Shown: positions 35,543 to 45,006, counted from the stretch's first letter. The stretch is DNA of 46,152 nt from Holophaga sp. (GCA_031292735.1 JARLGP010000073.1:1-46152); one strand, 5' to 3'. Notes: a model not told the origin generated them from the sequence alone. Program-made: numbers and translations.

Positions 35543-37006
35543 ATGACAGTTGCGGTAAACCATAACGGGTTCCGAATCCCCCTTCGGTGGAGGAGGGCCC
35601 CTTTCCCGGCACTGGCGGCAACAGGCAGTGCGGCAGCCGTGTCAAGCCTACTCGCCGGCACGATGCTGCCCGCCAACAAGGCCCTAATCATCCTACCTGT
35701 CATTGCCACCATCTTGGTGTTCACCGCTTTTGTAAGCATTCTCAAGTCACGGGTTGGCCTCAACCTGTTCGGAGAGGTGGGCTTTATCTACCTAACGCTG
35801 GCTGTGGCCTATACCATCTTCCCGGCAATTACCTTCCTTTTGGCCGATCTTGATATGGCCTCCGGTTGGCTTTGGGATACCCTTTCCCTCTTGCTCCCGT
35901 CCCCCGCCGCCCTGGGTGCCCATCTTTGGCGACACGTTCTTTTCATTGCAGGAGTTTCGATCGGGTACCTCCTTGTAAGGGGAAAGTCTGGTCCCCCAAA
36001 ACGAACCGAGGCGGTTAAGGAGCGCTCCGATTCAGCGCTTATCGTCATGCTGGCCAGCATAATCTTGTGTTGCATGTTTTGGGTATATTACTTATCCGCT
36101 CCAGTAGTCGTTTATTGGGATCACTATACCCGATTCGAACACTTGGGATGGTTTTCCATGCGTTTTATTTACATTTGCCTTACCCTAAAAACCGGAGGAT
36201 ATTTCATCCTTCTTGCACTTTCATTTCCCTACTGGAAAACACATAGGCTCCTTATTTTAGCTGTAGTTGCAGGTTTGGTGGTCTATGAGACATCTTACAC
36301 AATGGGGCAACGTATTGAATCGCTGACGATCCTGCTTGCCGCCATCTGCCTGTACCATTACCACGTCAAGCCAGTCACTCTGAAGATGGGCATGGTGGCA
36401 TTCCTAGGGATCCTAGCCCTGTTCACAGCTGTTGAGATATTCAGACTGGTCGGGTTCAATTTTTCGATGGCCCAGAGTTCAGTAGCCCAGGAAGGCCTTC
36501 GCCCCGCCAGTGAATTCGGCGCTGTGTATTTCACGAGCTTCCATTTATATGCAGAGAGGGCACAGGGGAGCCTGCCTCCTCGGAACTGGCAACTGTTATT
36601 CAATGACTTCCTCTCCCTGATCCCATTCATCGACCATACCCAATGGAATCCCCAATACTGGTATGCAAGATACTACTTCCCCGATGCTATCGTCCCACCT
36701 CAGACCCTCGGTCCCATCGCAGAAAGCGCTATCTGGGGTGGCGAGATCGACTTGGCCATCCGCAGCCTAATCAACGGAGCGATCTTTGCATGGCTGGTGC
36801 GGTGGTTCCTTAAACGGAAGGACCACTGGTGGGCTATGGCGATCTACGCATACCTTTACGCAACCTGCGTCATGACGCTCAAGTATTCAGTTTTCTATCA
36901 GTTGACGCCCCTTGTACGAATCCTGGTTCCGTCTCTGTTGGTGGCCTATCTGATTCGGAAGGCAATCCGGTTCAACCGACGTAAAACAGAACCCTCGTCA
37001 GGTTAA
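35543..37006 (+). CDS. polytopic membrane protein, probable O-antigen polymerase (Wzy-like)
   Basis: A 487-residue integral membrane protein with about ten to twelve hydrophobic helices and a large polar loop around residues 310-390 (from FNFSMAQSS to IVPPQTLGPIAES). It lacks family-wide sequence motifs, as Wzy polymerases do. Evidence for the role is topology, size, lower GC and position among glycosyltransferases in a cluster that has wzx and wzz but no other polymerase candidate. Arg/Asp pairs in the loop (GQRIES, YWYARYYFPDA) may be catalytic, which is speculation. The ribosome site is weak. Confidence 0.65.
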   Translation: MTVAVNHNGFRIPLRWRRAPFPALAATGSAAAVSSLLAGTMLPANKALIILPVIATILVFTAFVSILKSRVGLNLFGEVGFIYLTLAVAYTIFPAITFLLADLDMASGWLWDTLSLLLPSPAALGAHLWRHVLFIAGVSIGYLLVRGKSGPPKRTEAVKERSDSALIVMLASIILCCMFWVYYLSAPVVVYWDHYTRFEHLGWFSMRFIYICLTLKTGGYFILLALSFPYWKTHRLLILAVVAGLVVYETSYTMGQRIESLTILLAAICLYHYHVKPVTLKMGMVAFLGILALFTAVEIFRLVGFNFSMAQSSVAQEGLRPASEFGAVYFTSFHLYAERAQGSLPPRNWQLLFNDFLSLIPFIDHTQWNPQYWYARYYFPDAIVPPQTLGPIAESAIWGGEIDLAIRSLINGAIFAWLVRWFLKRKDHWWAMAIYAYLYATCVMTLKYSVFYQLTPLVRILVPSLLVAYLIRKAIRFNRRKTEPSSG

Positions 37007-37120
37007 AAGTTTGCAAACTGGCGCGGTGATGAAATAATGCATTCAAATCCGACTTGGCGAGCGGCAAAGGCCTAACATTCAGTAGGAAATAGCTTTTCAA
37101 CCACCCCACGAGGAAACGAA

Positions 37121-37882
37121 ATGGCAACTTCATGGAAACAAGCCCAAGAGCGAGAGGTAGAGTTCTGGCAACAGATTTATGTCAATAATGCTCAGGATAT
37201 TGAAAGTTACCGGCCCATTACCGATGAAAAGGCCCTTGCTTTTTGTACAAAGACCTTGAATCGATTCAATTTAGAATTACCTGATTTTGCAGGGATAAGT
37301 ATCGGGGATGTGGGCTGCGGACCGTATGGTCTAGTCCGCGGAATCGATGTTTTCTTCAGAGGCAAGGACGCTCGTCCAGAGAAAGTGTACGGGATCGACC
37401 CTTTAATGGATACCTATATTAAGTTCAAGACCCTGCCTATCGGTGACGGTATTGAACTCATCACCTCCAAGGGGGAAGCAATCCCACTTAAAGATTCAGC
37501 CTGCGATTTCGTTTTTTCCGTGAACGTGGTCGACCACGTTGAAAGCCCCCGCCAAGTGTTGGAGGAGTGCAAACGCATCACCAAGGTGGGTGGAAGAACC
37601 TTCTTTTCCGTTCATGTGGTGCGCACTCCTTTCACGCTCCTTGGCCCCCTCCTCTTCCTCATCGACAAGAATCACCCGCATCATTTCAGCGAAGCGAAGT
37701 TCCTGAGGATGGCCTCTGATGTCTTCGGAACAGTTAAGTTGGCCAACCGGGTCTCGATCCTGGAGGACCAGCCGGACTTCACCTTCAGAGCCATCTTCAC
37801 CGCTCCTTCAAAATGGAGGGCCACGAAACGCTGGCTGAGCACCTACCTCCTCCGTTCGATCTACATCGAATGCGAGAACTGA
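37121..37882 (+). CDS. class I SAM-dependent methyltransferase
   Basis: A 253-residue methyltransferase with motif I IGDVGCGPYGLVRGID, a later YGIDPLMDTY, the post-motif II DFVFSVNVVDHVESP and the VGGRTFFSVHVV strand. The GAGGAAACG site fits the ATG. It is among the most AT-rich genes in the window and is preceded by a 114-base gap containing a perfect palindrome AGTTTGCAAACT (37008-37019). Probable targets are sugar hydroxyls or a nucleotide-linked glycan. It converges on a GT2 gene 28 bases away, with no obvious terminator between. Confidence 0.85.
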   Translation: MATSWKQAQEREVEFWQQIYVNNAQDIESYRPITDEKALAFCTKTLNRFNLELPDFAGISIGDVGCGPYGLVRGIDVFFRGKDARPEKVYGIDPLMDTYIKFKTLPIGDGIELITSKGEAIPLKDSACDFVFSVNVVDHVESPRQVLEECKRITKVGGRTFFSVHVVRTPFTLLGPLLFLIDKNHPHHFSEAKFLRMASDVFGTVKLANRVSILEDQPDFTFRAIFTAPSKWRATKRWLSTYLLRSIYIECEN

Positions 37883-37910
37883 AACAGCCTGCTAGTCCGA
37901 CCAAGCACAC

Positions 37911-39215
37911 TTAGGAGAGCGGTTGAAGCCATTCGGATTCGGGCGGGAAGTTCTCGCCCTTCTGGCTAGATCGGATCCGGTATCTCAAGGAAGCATCCAG
38001 CATTTTGGCCACCGAACGGATTGTCAAATTGGCTGAGATTTGGAACGAGTAAAAAGCAAAATATGCAGCATCGAAAACATTTTTGATATTGTGCGTCTTG
38101 CCATCGAGCATGACAACCTTCGGACCGATCCCGCTTCCTTCAAAGGTAGCCTTCGCTGAGAACCGCTTGGAGATCTTGACAAGATCCCTGAAAAAGGGGC
38201 CAAGGCCGTGATGATTGGCGATAGCGTTCAGAATTGCCAATTCACGAGCCAACCGGTCGCCACCATATAGACCATGAGCCAATTCGAGCAACCCCTTTTC
38301 CAGCACTTTTTTGAAATCAAGGGGTCCAAACCGGCCAGGCCACCCTGGCAGGTCCTGGATCGTGAGGATGTAATCCGCAGTCATGAGGGTGATCAAGGGT
38401 GAATAGGGTTGCGAGGCGAGTTGGGGATGCATGTTCTTCTGGGTTACGGTGCGATAGAAGTCCTCAGACCTTTCCTTGTCTTCCTTGTTGTTGCCCAGAT
38501 AGGCCATACCTTGGGAGGCTGGTGAAACCCCGAAAAGGGCGTAGGGTTTGCGGGAATAGGCATAACTAAATACCTCACCGGCCAGGACGAGCCCGGAATA
38601 GCCGTCAGGTGTAGGACAGGCATAGAAGCGTCCCTCAGGCGACCGCTTGCGAACCGAATCAATCAAGCGGGTAGAGGTCACGCCCTTAACATAAAACATG
38701 GGTGATTCGTTATCGCTAAGATAATGGAGGTGTTCGCTCTGTCGCCGTAGAAAGTGGTCGGACTGGATGATCTTGTCCCGCCCTCCCTTATACAGAATAA
38801 TCTGGCTGTCCTTGCATCGGGCGCCCGCATAAGAAAAGATAGGGGCAGTCCAGGCGAGCAATTCAGCCCCGGATTCATGCAAATGACTGGCCATCCCCGA
38901 AATACCATAGGGCAAAAGCCCATCGTCAGCGCCTAGGGCAAGGGCGAACCCTGGCTTAATCTGATTGAGGGCAAACTCGAAATTGTCACGCATTCCGACG
39001 CCGTTTCCTGGGGAAACATACCGGATACGTGGGTCCATCCGGGCTGCCTTCTCCACCACCTCCCTGGTATGATCCGTACTGCCATCATCACTAACAATGA
39101 CTTCCAGACGATCATATTCTTGAATCATACAAGTGCGTAAGGTGTGCCAAAGGTAATCAGCCCGATTTTTTGCCGGAATCACCACTGAAAATAGAGGGTC
39201 CTTGTCCTTTGTCAT
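37911..39215 (-). CDS. glycosyltransferase family 2
   Basis: A roughly 434-residue GT-A enzyme: FSVVIPAKNRADYLWHTLRT near residue 10, then the UDP-binding VIVSDDGSTDHTREVV, then a DxD-like GADDGLLPYG. The C-terminal 250 residues are unlike the common GT2 core and contain no convincing membrane helix. Two ATGs are adjacent; AGGAG is five bases before the one at 39215 and only two before that at 39218, so I prefer 39215. It is the last gene of the minus-strand polysaccharide block, after wzx. Transfer of a sugar with inversion to a lipid-linked glycan is likely. Confidence 0.85.
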   Translation of the reverse strand: MTKDKDPLFSVVIPAKNRADYLWHTLRTCMIQEYDRLEVIVSDDGSTDHTREVVEKAARMDPRIRYVSPGNGVGMRDNFEFALNQIKPGFALALGADDGLLPYGISGMASHLHESGAELLAWTAPIFSYAGARCKDSQIILYKGGRDKIIQSDHFLRRQSEHLHYLSDNESPMFYVKGVTSTRLIDSVRKRSPEGRFYACPTPDGYSGLVLAGEVFSYAYSRKPYALFGVSPASQGMAYLGNNKEDKERSEDFYRTVTQKNMHPQLASQPYSPLITLMTADYILTIQDLPGWPGRFGPLDFKKVLEKGLLELAHGLYGGDRLARELAILNAIANHHGLGPFFRDLVKISKRFSAKATFEGSGIGPKVVMLDGKTHNIKNVFDAAYFAFYSFQISANLTIRSVAKMLDASLRYRIRSSQKGENFPPESEWLQPLS

Positions 39216-39286
39216 CATATCTCCTGGTCTAGGTCATTGCCAGGTTCCCTTAACGGCAACCCGAAAACCGCTCGAAGGCTAGGCCG

Positions 39287-40813
39287 TTATTGGTGAAAAT
39301 CATAGTACCGACCCAGGTTCAAACTCAGTGTCGCGACCACAATGGTCAGGCCCGTCGCACAGAACCACCCCAGACAGGCCCATCGCCCCAACCCGGTCGG
39401 CATCGCCCACCAGGAAATACCTACCACGAGCACCGACAGGACCAGTGGGGGCAGAATGACGTGTAGGAACCAGGGAAGGTAGTCGCGTAGCAGCAGACGC
39501 CGATGCATCAGCCAGAGGCCGAGGGTCAGGTCTGAGACTCCGTGAAGAACCCAGACCAACGCCGCGCCCGGACTGCCGAATACCCTTATAGTCCAGAGCA
39601 TGAGCGGAGTACCAACTAAAAGGGCCCCGGTCATCATTGCCACATGCAGCCGTGTCCAGCCATGTGCCTGCTGAAAGGCGGCAGGTAGCCACATCAAGCC
39701 GGCACAAGTAATACCCAAGAGCAGCCACCGGAATGCCCAAATGATCGTGGGATCCGTTTTCCCGAGCCAGGCCTTGAATATTTGGAACGCAAAGACCCAC
39801 CCGACAATCCCCAGAGGAATAATGACCGTGGCCATTAACCTGCAGCCCCGGAAATACTCTTCCCGCAGCCGACGTGGATCACCTTGGGAGATCAATTCCG
39901 CGAACCTGGGAAAATAAGCCCGATAGAAGGGCTGGATGCCCATCTGGACAAGGCCGGTGGCGGTGAAAGCAACGGCATATTTGCCCAACTCGACAGTGGA
40001 TACCAACTTGCTCAGTGCGATCCGATCCACATTGCCCACCATCAGACCGCTGAGGGCGGTCAGCGCCATTCCCGCGGAAAAGCGCCAGAGGCGTTGCAGA
40101 TGCACAATCTTAAAAGTGGGACAAGAGGCGGGACCTCCCGAGATCTTCGCACGCAGGATCTGGCGGGTCAGAAGAGTCTGGAACCCTGCTACCACGGCCT
40201 GGAGACAGAAGAAGACCACGGGGTCTGGCCGCCAGGAAAGGATTGCCACCCCGCCTCCGTACCGGAGGGCATTCCCAATCATCTGGAGGAGGTTCATCAA
40301 CCGGTGGTCCTGTAGCCCTCCCAGACCATTGGAATAGAGGGTGCAAGGGAATTGGAGCCCAAGGGTCAGAGCCATAAGCATGATGACCGTGGTGATTTGA
40401 TAATGAGACATTGTGTTTGCCTTGAGCCAGTGAACAGCCACCCCATGGGAGGCAAGAGCCAGACACACCGCGACGAAGGCACCTACCGTCCAATAGACCG
40501 TTTCTAGTGTTCTCAGCAAATCCCGGCGAAAGACATCTCTTCCCTGCCCCCCGGAACCATCCGCGAATTCCCGGACCAGGGTAGCTCCCATACCCAGGTC
40601 TAGGATCCCCATCATGACCTGCATCATCAACCACAGGCCGACCAGGCTGTAACCCTCCATGCCAAGGAGAGCAAGATACCTGGGCGTGGCCAGGATGATG
40701 CAAACACCGATCCACCCCCCTCCAAGGAGGTTCCAGACCACATTTCGAACGGGCTTGCCAGCCGCTATAAAGCCTTGCATGTGCGTGCGAAAACTCCCGA
40801 AACTTAGTTCCAT
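39287..40813 (-). CDS. wzx: polysaccharide flippase, Wzx/MOP superfamily
   Basis: A 508-residue membrane protein with about twelve to fourteen helices. The N-terminal NVVWNLLGGGWIGVCIILATPRYL and the GLWLMMQVMMGILDLGMGATLVRE stretch match Wzx/PST transporters; GNVDRIALSKLVSTVELGKYAVA is the typical mid-protein block. It would flip the undecaprenyl-diphosphate-linked repeat unit to the periplasm, where the Wzy-like protein would polymerise it and Wzz set its length. It follows the 2-epimerase gene by 52 bases. Confidence 0.9.
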   Translation of the reverse strand: MELSFGSFRTHMQGFIAAGKPVRNVVWNLLGGGWIGVCIILATPRYLALLGMEGYSLVGLWLMMQVMMGILDLGMGATLVREFADGSGGQGRDVFRRDLLRTLETVYWTVGAFVAVCLALASHGVAVHWLKANTMSHYQITTVIMLMALTLGLQFPCTLYSNGLGGLQDHRLMNLLQMIGNALRYGGGVAILSWRPDPVVFFCLQAVVAGFQTLLTRQILRAKISGGPASCPTFKIVHLQRLWRFSAGMALTALSGLMVGNVDRIALSKLVSTVELGKYAVAFTATGLVQMGIQPFYRAYFPRFAELISQGDPRRLREEYFRGCRLMATVIIPLGIVGWVFAFQIFKAWLGKTDPTIIWAFRWLLLGITCAGLMWLPAAFQQAHGWTRLHVAMMTGALLVGTPLMLWTIRVFGSPGAALVWVLHGVSDLTLGLWLMHRRLLLRDYLPWFLHVILPPLVLSVLVVGISWWAMPTGLGRWACLGWFCATGLTIVVATLSLNLGRYYDFHQ

Positions 40814-40865
40814 TGCGCCCTACAGTCTTCCTTATCCCGGTGAAGGGGGGCTATGCGCCAAAAGC

Positions 40866-41957
40866 TCAATGGACGCCCCTCTGGAGGTGACCGGTCAGGA
40901 TCCTAAGAACCGTTTCGCTCACGTTTGGCTTAAGGTATTCCACCGGAGCCGTCCAACTGCATGGACGATCCGTAGCCAGACGAACCAGGTATTCCAGGTG
41001 CTCCGGTTCCGCCCCACCGAGAATCCCACTGCCGCATTCGATTGTCTCAGGGCGCTCAGTAACGTCCCGGATGGTCACGTTGGGGACACCTAGGATAGCG
41101 GATTCCTCCTGGACCGTGCCGCTGTCGCTGAGCACACAAAACGCCTGCTTTTCCAGGGCGAGGAAATCAAAGAACCCAAAGGGTTCGAGGAACCGCACGG
41201 CTGGGTTGCCGGAATCCAGGGCCAGGGCTTCCATCCGTAGACGGGTTCTGGGGTGGGTGCTGACGATGACCGGCAATTTGAAGGCGCGTTGGATCCGGTC
41301 AAAGGCGGTCAAGAACCCGCGCAAACGATCTTCCTTGTCGACATTTTCGGCACGGTGCATGGTAATCAGAAAGTAACCCTTGGCCGTGAGGGCCAGGGTG
41401 TCCAGGATCGTCGACCGTAGCGTCGCAGGCTGAAAATGCTGGATCACTTCAAGGATGGGGTTGCCCGTCACGTAGATCCGGTTACCGGGGATGCCCTCTC
41501 TGATGAGATTTTGCCGACTACCCTCGGTATAGGGCATCAGGATATCACTGGAATGGTCTATGATCCGTCTATTCACTTCCTCCGGAACCCGGTCGTCATA
41601 ACAACGGTTCCCGGCCTCCATGTGGTAAACCGGAATGCCCAATCGCTTTGCGACAACGGCACTGAGGCCACTATTGGTGTCCCCCAGGATAAGGACGCGG
41701 TCGGGTTGGATCTTCAGGAATAATTTTTCACAAGCGGATAGGATCGTCCCCACCTGTGTGCCGAAGTCCCCCTTGGCCCCCAGGTGGTAATCGGGAAGCC
41801 TCAACTCCAGTTCAGAAAAGAAAAGCTCGTTCAGGCGAGGATCGAAATTCTGGCCGGTGTGGACTAAAGTATGGTCAGTGTAATGGTCTAGCATGACAAT
41901 CAGGCGGCTCAGTCGAATGATCTCGGGTCGCGTTCCAAGAATGGTGATGACCTTCAT
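40866..41957 (-). CDS. UDP-HexNAc 2-epimerase (WecB/FnlC/WbvD type)
   Basis: A 363-residue non-hydrolysing UDP-GlcNAc 2-epimerase family member. MKVITILGTRPEIIRLSR at the N-terminus, GDTNSG, MEAGNRC, PEEVNRRIID, MHRAEN and DSGTVQEES are the substrate- and UDP-binding blocks. The start ATG overlaps the stop of the reductase gene by four bases. In the FnlABC and WbvBRD pathways a protein of this family performs the last step, C2 epimerisation of a UDP-2-acetamido-2,6-dideoxy-L-hexose. The two upstream genes make that role more likely than UDP-ManNAc formation. Confidence 0.9.
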   Translation of the reverse strand: MKVITILGTRPEIIRLSRLIVMLDHYTDHTLVHTGQNFDPRLNELFFSELELRLPDYHLGAKGDFGTQVGTILSACEKLFLKIQPDRVLILGDTNSGLSAVVAKRLGIPVYHMEAGNRCYDDRVPEEVNRRIIDHSSDILMPYTEGSRQNLIREGIPGNRIYVTGNPILEVIQHFQPATLRSTILDTLALTAKGYFLITMHRAENVDKEDRLRGFLTAFDRIQRAFKLPVIVSTHPRTRLRMEALALDSGNPAVRFLEPFGFFDFLALEKQAFCVLSDSGTVQEESAILGVPNVTIRDVTERPETIECGSGILGGAEPEHLEYLVRLATDRPCSWTAPVEYLKPNVSETVLRILTGHLQRGVH

Positions 41958-42865
41958 TGCAGGATCCCCTTTTGCGTGTGAATATATGAGGCTAGTTCCC
42001 GAATCATGGCATCGAGGCTCGGAGGTTCGTGATACCCAGCAGACTGCCAAATTCTGCGATTCAAGGCAGGGTCGAGGGTGGAAAGTGACCTATCAACCGG
42101 ATGATCCACCATACATAGGTTTATGGCCAAGTCCTCCCTTCCAAAAGCCATGGCGAAAGACCGGAGCAACTCCCCTTTAGAGAGCGTATCCGACGGCATC
42201 AAATGGGTTAGTCCAGGAAGTGGCAGGCCCTGTTTAATAATGCCACTGCAAATTTTTGCAAAATGCAAGGTCGTGACACCATTCCAGAAATGGTTCAAGT
42301 AACCGGTTACCGCACCTTTCTTGGGTTGACCCAAAAACCATTCCAGAAGGGAACAGCGGTCCTTCTGTTCTGGGCCCACAATGGAACATCGCAAGTTGTG
42401 GAAACCAGGGCTCATCACTTCACCAAGACTTTTGGTCTTGCCATAGACGTCAAGAGCGTCATGAGGGTCCTTCTCCACATAGGCACCTTGGCACCCGGCG
42501 TAGACACAATCCGTAGCAATCTGAAGCACACGGCACCCCGTGGAGATCGAGGCCTTGGCAAGCAGGTGTGGAAACAGACTATTGACGCGGATCGCCCGCT
42601 GGACCTCGTCTGTTTGGTCGTCATGAATATGAGTCTTGATAACCCCAATGGCATTAATAGCCCAATCGAAGCCCGACAACAAGTCCGTCACCTCCTGGGT
42701 CCCTGCCCGCTCAGCATCCAGCTGGAAGCAGGAAATCCCACGGGGAACGGCACCTTCAGTCTGGTTGCGCAGGGTCGTCGCAACGTTCAGGTCGTTGTCC
42801 CGGATGAGGAAGTCCAACACCATAGACCCCAACATCCCAGACGCCCCAAGCACCAATACTTTCAT
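41954..42865 (-). CDS. RmlD-like sugar-nucleotide reductase (WbvR-like)
   Basis: A 303-residue SDR of the RmlD substrate-binding family: VLGASGMLGSMVLDFL, NAIGVIK, LQIATDCVYAG and YGKTKSLGE (Y-x3-K). It lacks the C-terminal cupin domain of the roughly 370-residue CapF/FnlB/WbjC reductases. In the known WbvB-WbvR-WbvD route an RmlD-type reductase converts the 4-keto intermediate to UDP-L-RhaNAc. The ATG at 42865 follows GGGGA by six bases; a TTG at 42877 is less likely. It overlaps the 2-epimerase start by four bases and follows the dehydratase by 27 bases. Confidence 0.87.
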   Translation of the reverse strand: MKVLVLGASGMLGSMVLDFLIRDNDLNVATTLRNQTEGAVPRGISCFQLDAERAGTQEVTDLLSGFDWAINAIGVIKTHIHDDQTDEVQRAIRVNSLFPHLLAKASISTGCRVLQIATDCVYAGCQGAYVEKDPHDALDVYGKTKSLGEVMSPGFHNLRCSIVGPEQKDRCSLLEWFLGQPKKGAVTGYLNHFWNGVTTLHFAKICSGIIKQGLPLPGLTHLMPSDTLSKGELLRSFAMAFGREDLAINLCMVDHPVDRSLSTLDPALNRRIWQSAGYHEPPSLDAMIRELASYIHTQKGILQ

Positions 42866-42892
42866 ATTAATCCCCAAAATAGATCAATGTTA

Positions 42893-43924
42893 TCAACCAA
42901 CTTCTTGGCCATGACCGGTCGCACTTAAATCTTGAATATATTTAAGTTTAAGTAACAACTCGCACATCCCGTCAACATCCAGGCGTTCAGTATTTTCCGA
43001 AGTGTAATCCGAACCGAGTGAAATGGAAGGTTCGCCATGTTCAAAGAATTTATTGTAGTTTAAATCCCGGCTATCCGCAGAAATCCTAAAATATTGATCC
43101 AGGTCCTCGGCGCGAGCCATTTCCTCCCGATTCACAAGGCACTCGTGTTTCTTTTCGCCATGACGAGTTCCCAGGATTTGAATCTCATTGGTCGCATTCA
43201 GGATCCTTTTCATGGCCTCCGCCAGCACCAAGATGGTCGCGGCCGGAGCTTTCTGAACATAAGTGTCCCCTTGGCTCCCATGCTTGAACGCATAAAGAAC
43301 TAAGTCCACGGCCTCCGGCAGCGACATCATGAACCGTGTCATTTCCGGATCCGTTATCGTAATGGGCACACCGGAAAGAATCTGCTTGGCGAAAAGCGGG
43401 ATCACGGACCCGCGGCTAGCCATCACATTCCCGTAACGGGTGTTGCACATGGTCGAAACCTCCGGATCCACATTTCGCCCCATGGCAATGGTCACCTTTT
43501 CCATTAACGCTTTACTCATGCCCATCGCATTGATTGGGTATACAGCCTTGTCGGTGCTGAGGACAACAACGCGCTTAACGCCATGCTCCACGGCTGCCCG
43601 GAGCGTATTCTCGGTGCCCAGCACGTTCGTTCGTACAGCTTCAACTGGATAAAACTCGCAAGATGGCACTTGTTTCAGCGCTGCGGCGCTAAAGACAAAG
43701 TCTACGCCCCTCATGGCCGCATGGACACTGTCATAATTTCTGACATCCCCTATATGGAATTTGACCTTTTCACTATGATACTTGTGCCTCATGTCATCCT
43801 GCTTCTTCTCGTCGCGGCTGAAGATCCTGATTTCACCAATTGTGGAATCAATGAACCTGTCCAGGACCGCGTTCCCGAAGGATCCTGTACCACCGGTAAT
43901 AAGAAGTACCTTGTCTTTAAACAT
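42893..43924 (-). CDS. UDP-GlcNAc 4,6-dehydratase/5-epimerase (FnlA/WbjB/CapE/WbvB family)
   Basis: A 343-residue soluble SDR: ITGGTGSFGNAVLDRF, IFSRDEKKQDDMRHKY, SAAALKQVPSCEFYPVEAV, LSTDKAVYPINAMGMSKALM, and CNTRYGNVMASRGSVIP. The IFSRDEKKQ and KQVPSCEFYP blocks identify the inverting FnlA/CapE branch rather than the PseB branch. The catalytic Met134-x3-Lys138 replaces the usual Tyr-x3-Lys, as expected. It makes UDP-2-acetamido-2,6-dideoxy-L-arabino-hexos-4-ulose from UDP-GlcNAc, the entry to L-FucNAc, L-RhaNAc and L-QuiNAc. The ribosome site GGGAG is about 11 bases before the ATG. Confidence 0.92.
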   Translation of the reverse strand: MFKDKVLLITGGTGSFGNAVLDRFIDSTIGEIRIFSRDEKKQDDMRHKYHSEKVKFHIGDVRNYDSVHAAMRGVDFVFSAAALKQVPSCEFYPVEAVRTNVLGTENTLRAAVEHGVKRVVVLSTDKAVYPINAMGMSKALMEKVTIAMGRNVDPEVSTMCNTRYGNVMASRGSVIPLFAKQILSGVPITITDPEMTRFMMSLPEAVDLVLYAFKHGSQGDTYVQKAPAATILVLAEAMKRILNATNEIQILGTRHGEKKHECLVNREEMARAEDLDQYFRISADSRDLNYNKFFEHGEPSISLGSDYTSENTERLDVDGMCELLLKLKYIQDLSATGHGQEVG

Positions 43925-43976
43925 ATGGAATCAACTCCCAGGGCGCGCGACGCGGCACCTACCGCGACAGAAATTA

Positions 43977-44903
43977 TCAATCTGCCTGAAGCACTGAACG
44001 CAGCAGATCGCGATTGGCCCAACCGGCCAACCCAATGTATACCGCGAAGGCCACCCCAAGAACCAGGATGGATCGACTTGGCCTGCTCTTCTCAACAGGC
44101 AGGTTCGCCATGTCAAGAATGTTAATTATTGGCACATCATTTTTTTCTTCCAGCAGCGCCTGCTCACGGTTCATCGCCAGGGTGAGAACTAATTGTTGAC
44201 GAAGTTTGAGTTCTGCCTCCAGACGGAGACCCTTCAAGCGCACCTGGGGGTCCGTACTCACGGCAGCATTGCGATTTTGCTCCATAAATCGGCGTAATTC
44301 ATCCTCCGCCTGCCCCATCTCCTGCCGCGCCTCCACTAGACGCGCAGCCGCAAAGGCCGCCTTGGCTCCACCCCGGGTTCTCCCCTTTTCCCTGACAAAC
44401 AGTTCAAGGAGATTGGTCGTCTCCTGAACGATTGCCTTAGAGAGTGCCGGATTTTTAGTTTCCGCGCTAATCGTTATTACTTTTGACTTTAAATCTTTAT
44501 TAATAACGAGAACCTTCCCAAATTCCTTTAATGCCCTATCAATATTCTTCTCATGCAAACTATCATACAGTGTCGTTGTTATTTCCCGTTCTGCGCCGAA
44601 CAGCCAAGTGCGTTTCTTGAATGTGAATTCTGTTCCCAGGATGCGCTCTGCCATCCACCGAGATTGAAGAACATCAACAAAATTTGCATCGTTGCCATCG
44701 GCGCCGGGCACGCTCAATCCTAGCGTAGCAGCGGCAGAAGCCAGGCCTCCGAGTCCACCAGCAAGCCCCTTTGCTTCTAGAGGCAGAATCCGGGCGTCAG
44801 AGCGATAATAGTTTGGGAGAAACAAGGAAGCCACAGCCGTGACAATCGCTGCAACAAGAGAATATTTAAGTGCTGAAAGCAAAAATGAAAACCGATTTTT
44901 CAT
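43977..44903 (-). CDS. wzz: chain-length determinant (Wzz-type polysaccharide co-polymerase)
   Basis: A 308-residue protein with two membrane helices (about 10-30 and 280-298) flanking a periplasmic domain. It has a Wzz-type start (YYRSDARILPLEAKG), a long helical, coiled-coil-like segment (about 190-250) and a Pro-rich end (ANLPVEKSRPSRSILV) just before the second helix. There is no cytoplasmic kinase domain, so it is a class 1-type PCP rather than Wzc. It controls modal chain length with Wzy. It is the first gene of the minus-strand block and has a good promoter overlapping the rpoC terminator. Confidence 0.87.
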   Translation of the reverse strand: MKNRFSFLLSALKYSLVAAIVTAVASLFLPNYYRSDARILPLEAKGLAGGLGGLASAAATLGLSVPGADGNDANFVDVLQSRWMAERILGTEFTFKKRTWLFGAEREITTTLYDSLHEKNIDRALKEFGKVLVINKDLKSKVITISAETKNPALSKAIVQETTNLLELFVREKGRTRGGAKAAFAAARLVEARQEMGQAEDELRRFMEQNRNAAVSTDPQVRLKGLRLEAELKLRQQLVLTLAMNREQALLEEKNDVPIINILDMANLPVEKSRPSRSILVLGVAFAVYIGLAGWANRDLLRSVLQAD

Positions 44904-44978
44904 TCAGAATAACTCCCCCGCGGAGTCAAGGAAGTCCAAATGCTTCTGGGAAATGGTTCCTGAGCGTCGCGTTTCAAT

Positions 44979-45006
44979 AGTATATCCTACAAGGAAAGGG
45001 AGGCAA
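44979..45006 (-). promoter_or_regulatory. candidate promoter of the wzz block
   Basis: On the minus strand TTGCCT (45001-45006) and TATACT (44979-44984) are 16 bases apart, 75 bases upstream of wzz. The -35 lies inside the far arm of the rpoC terminator hairpin. Confidence 0.55.

Noticed and set aside
34707..39800. Several 60-180 codon antisense frames in the lower-GC cluster
   Set aside because: None has a plausible ribosome site plus a recognisable domain, and all lie opposite well-supported genes.
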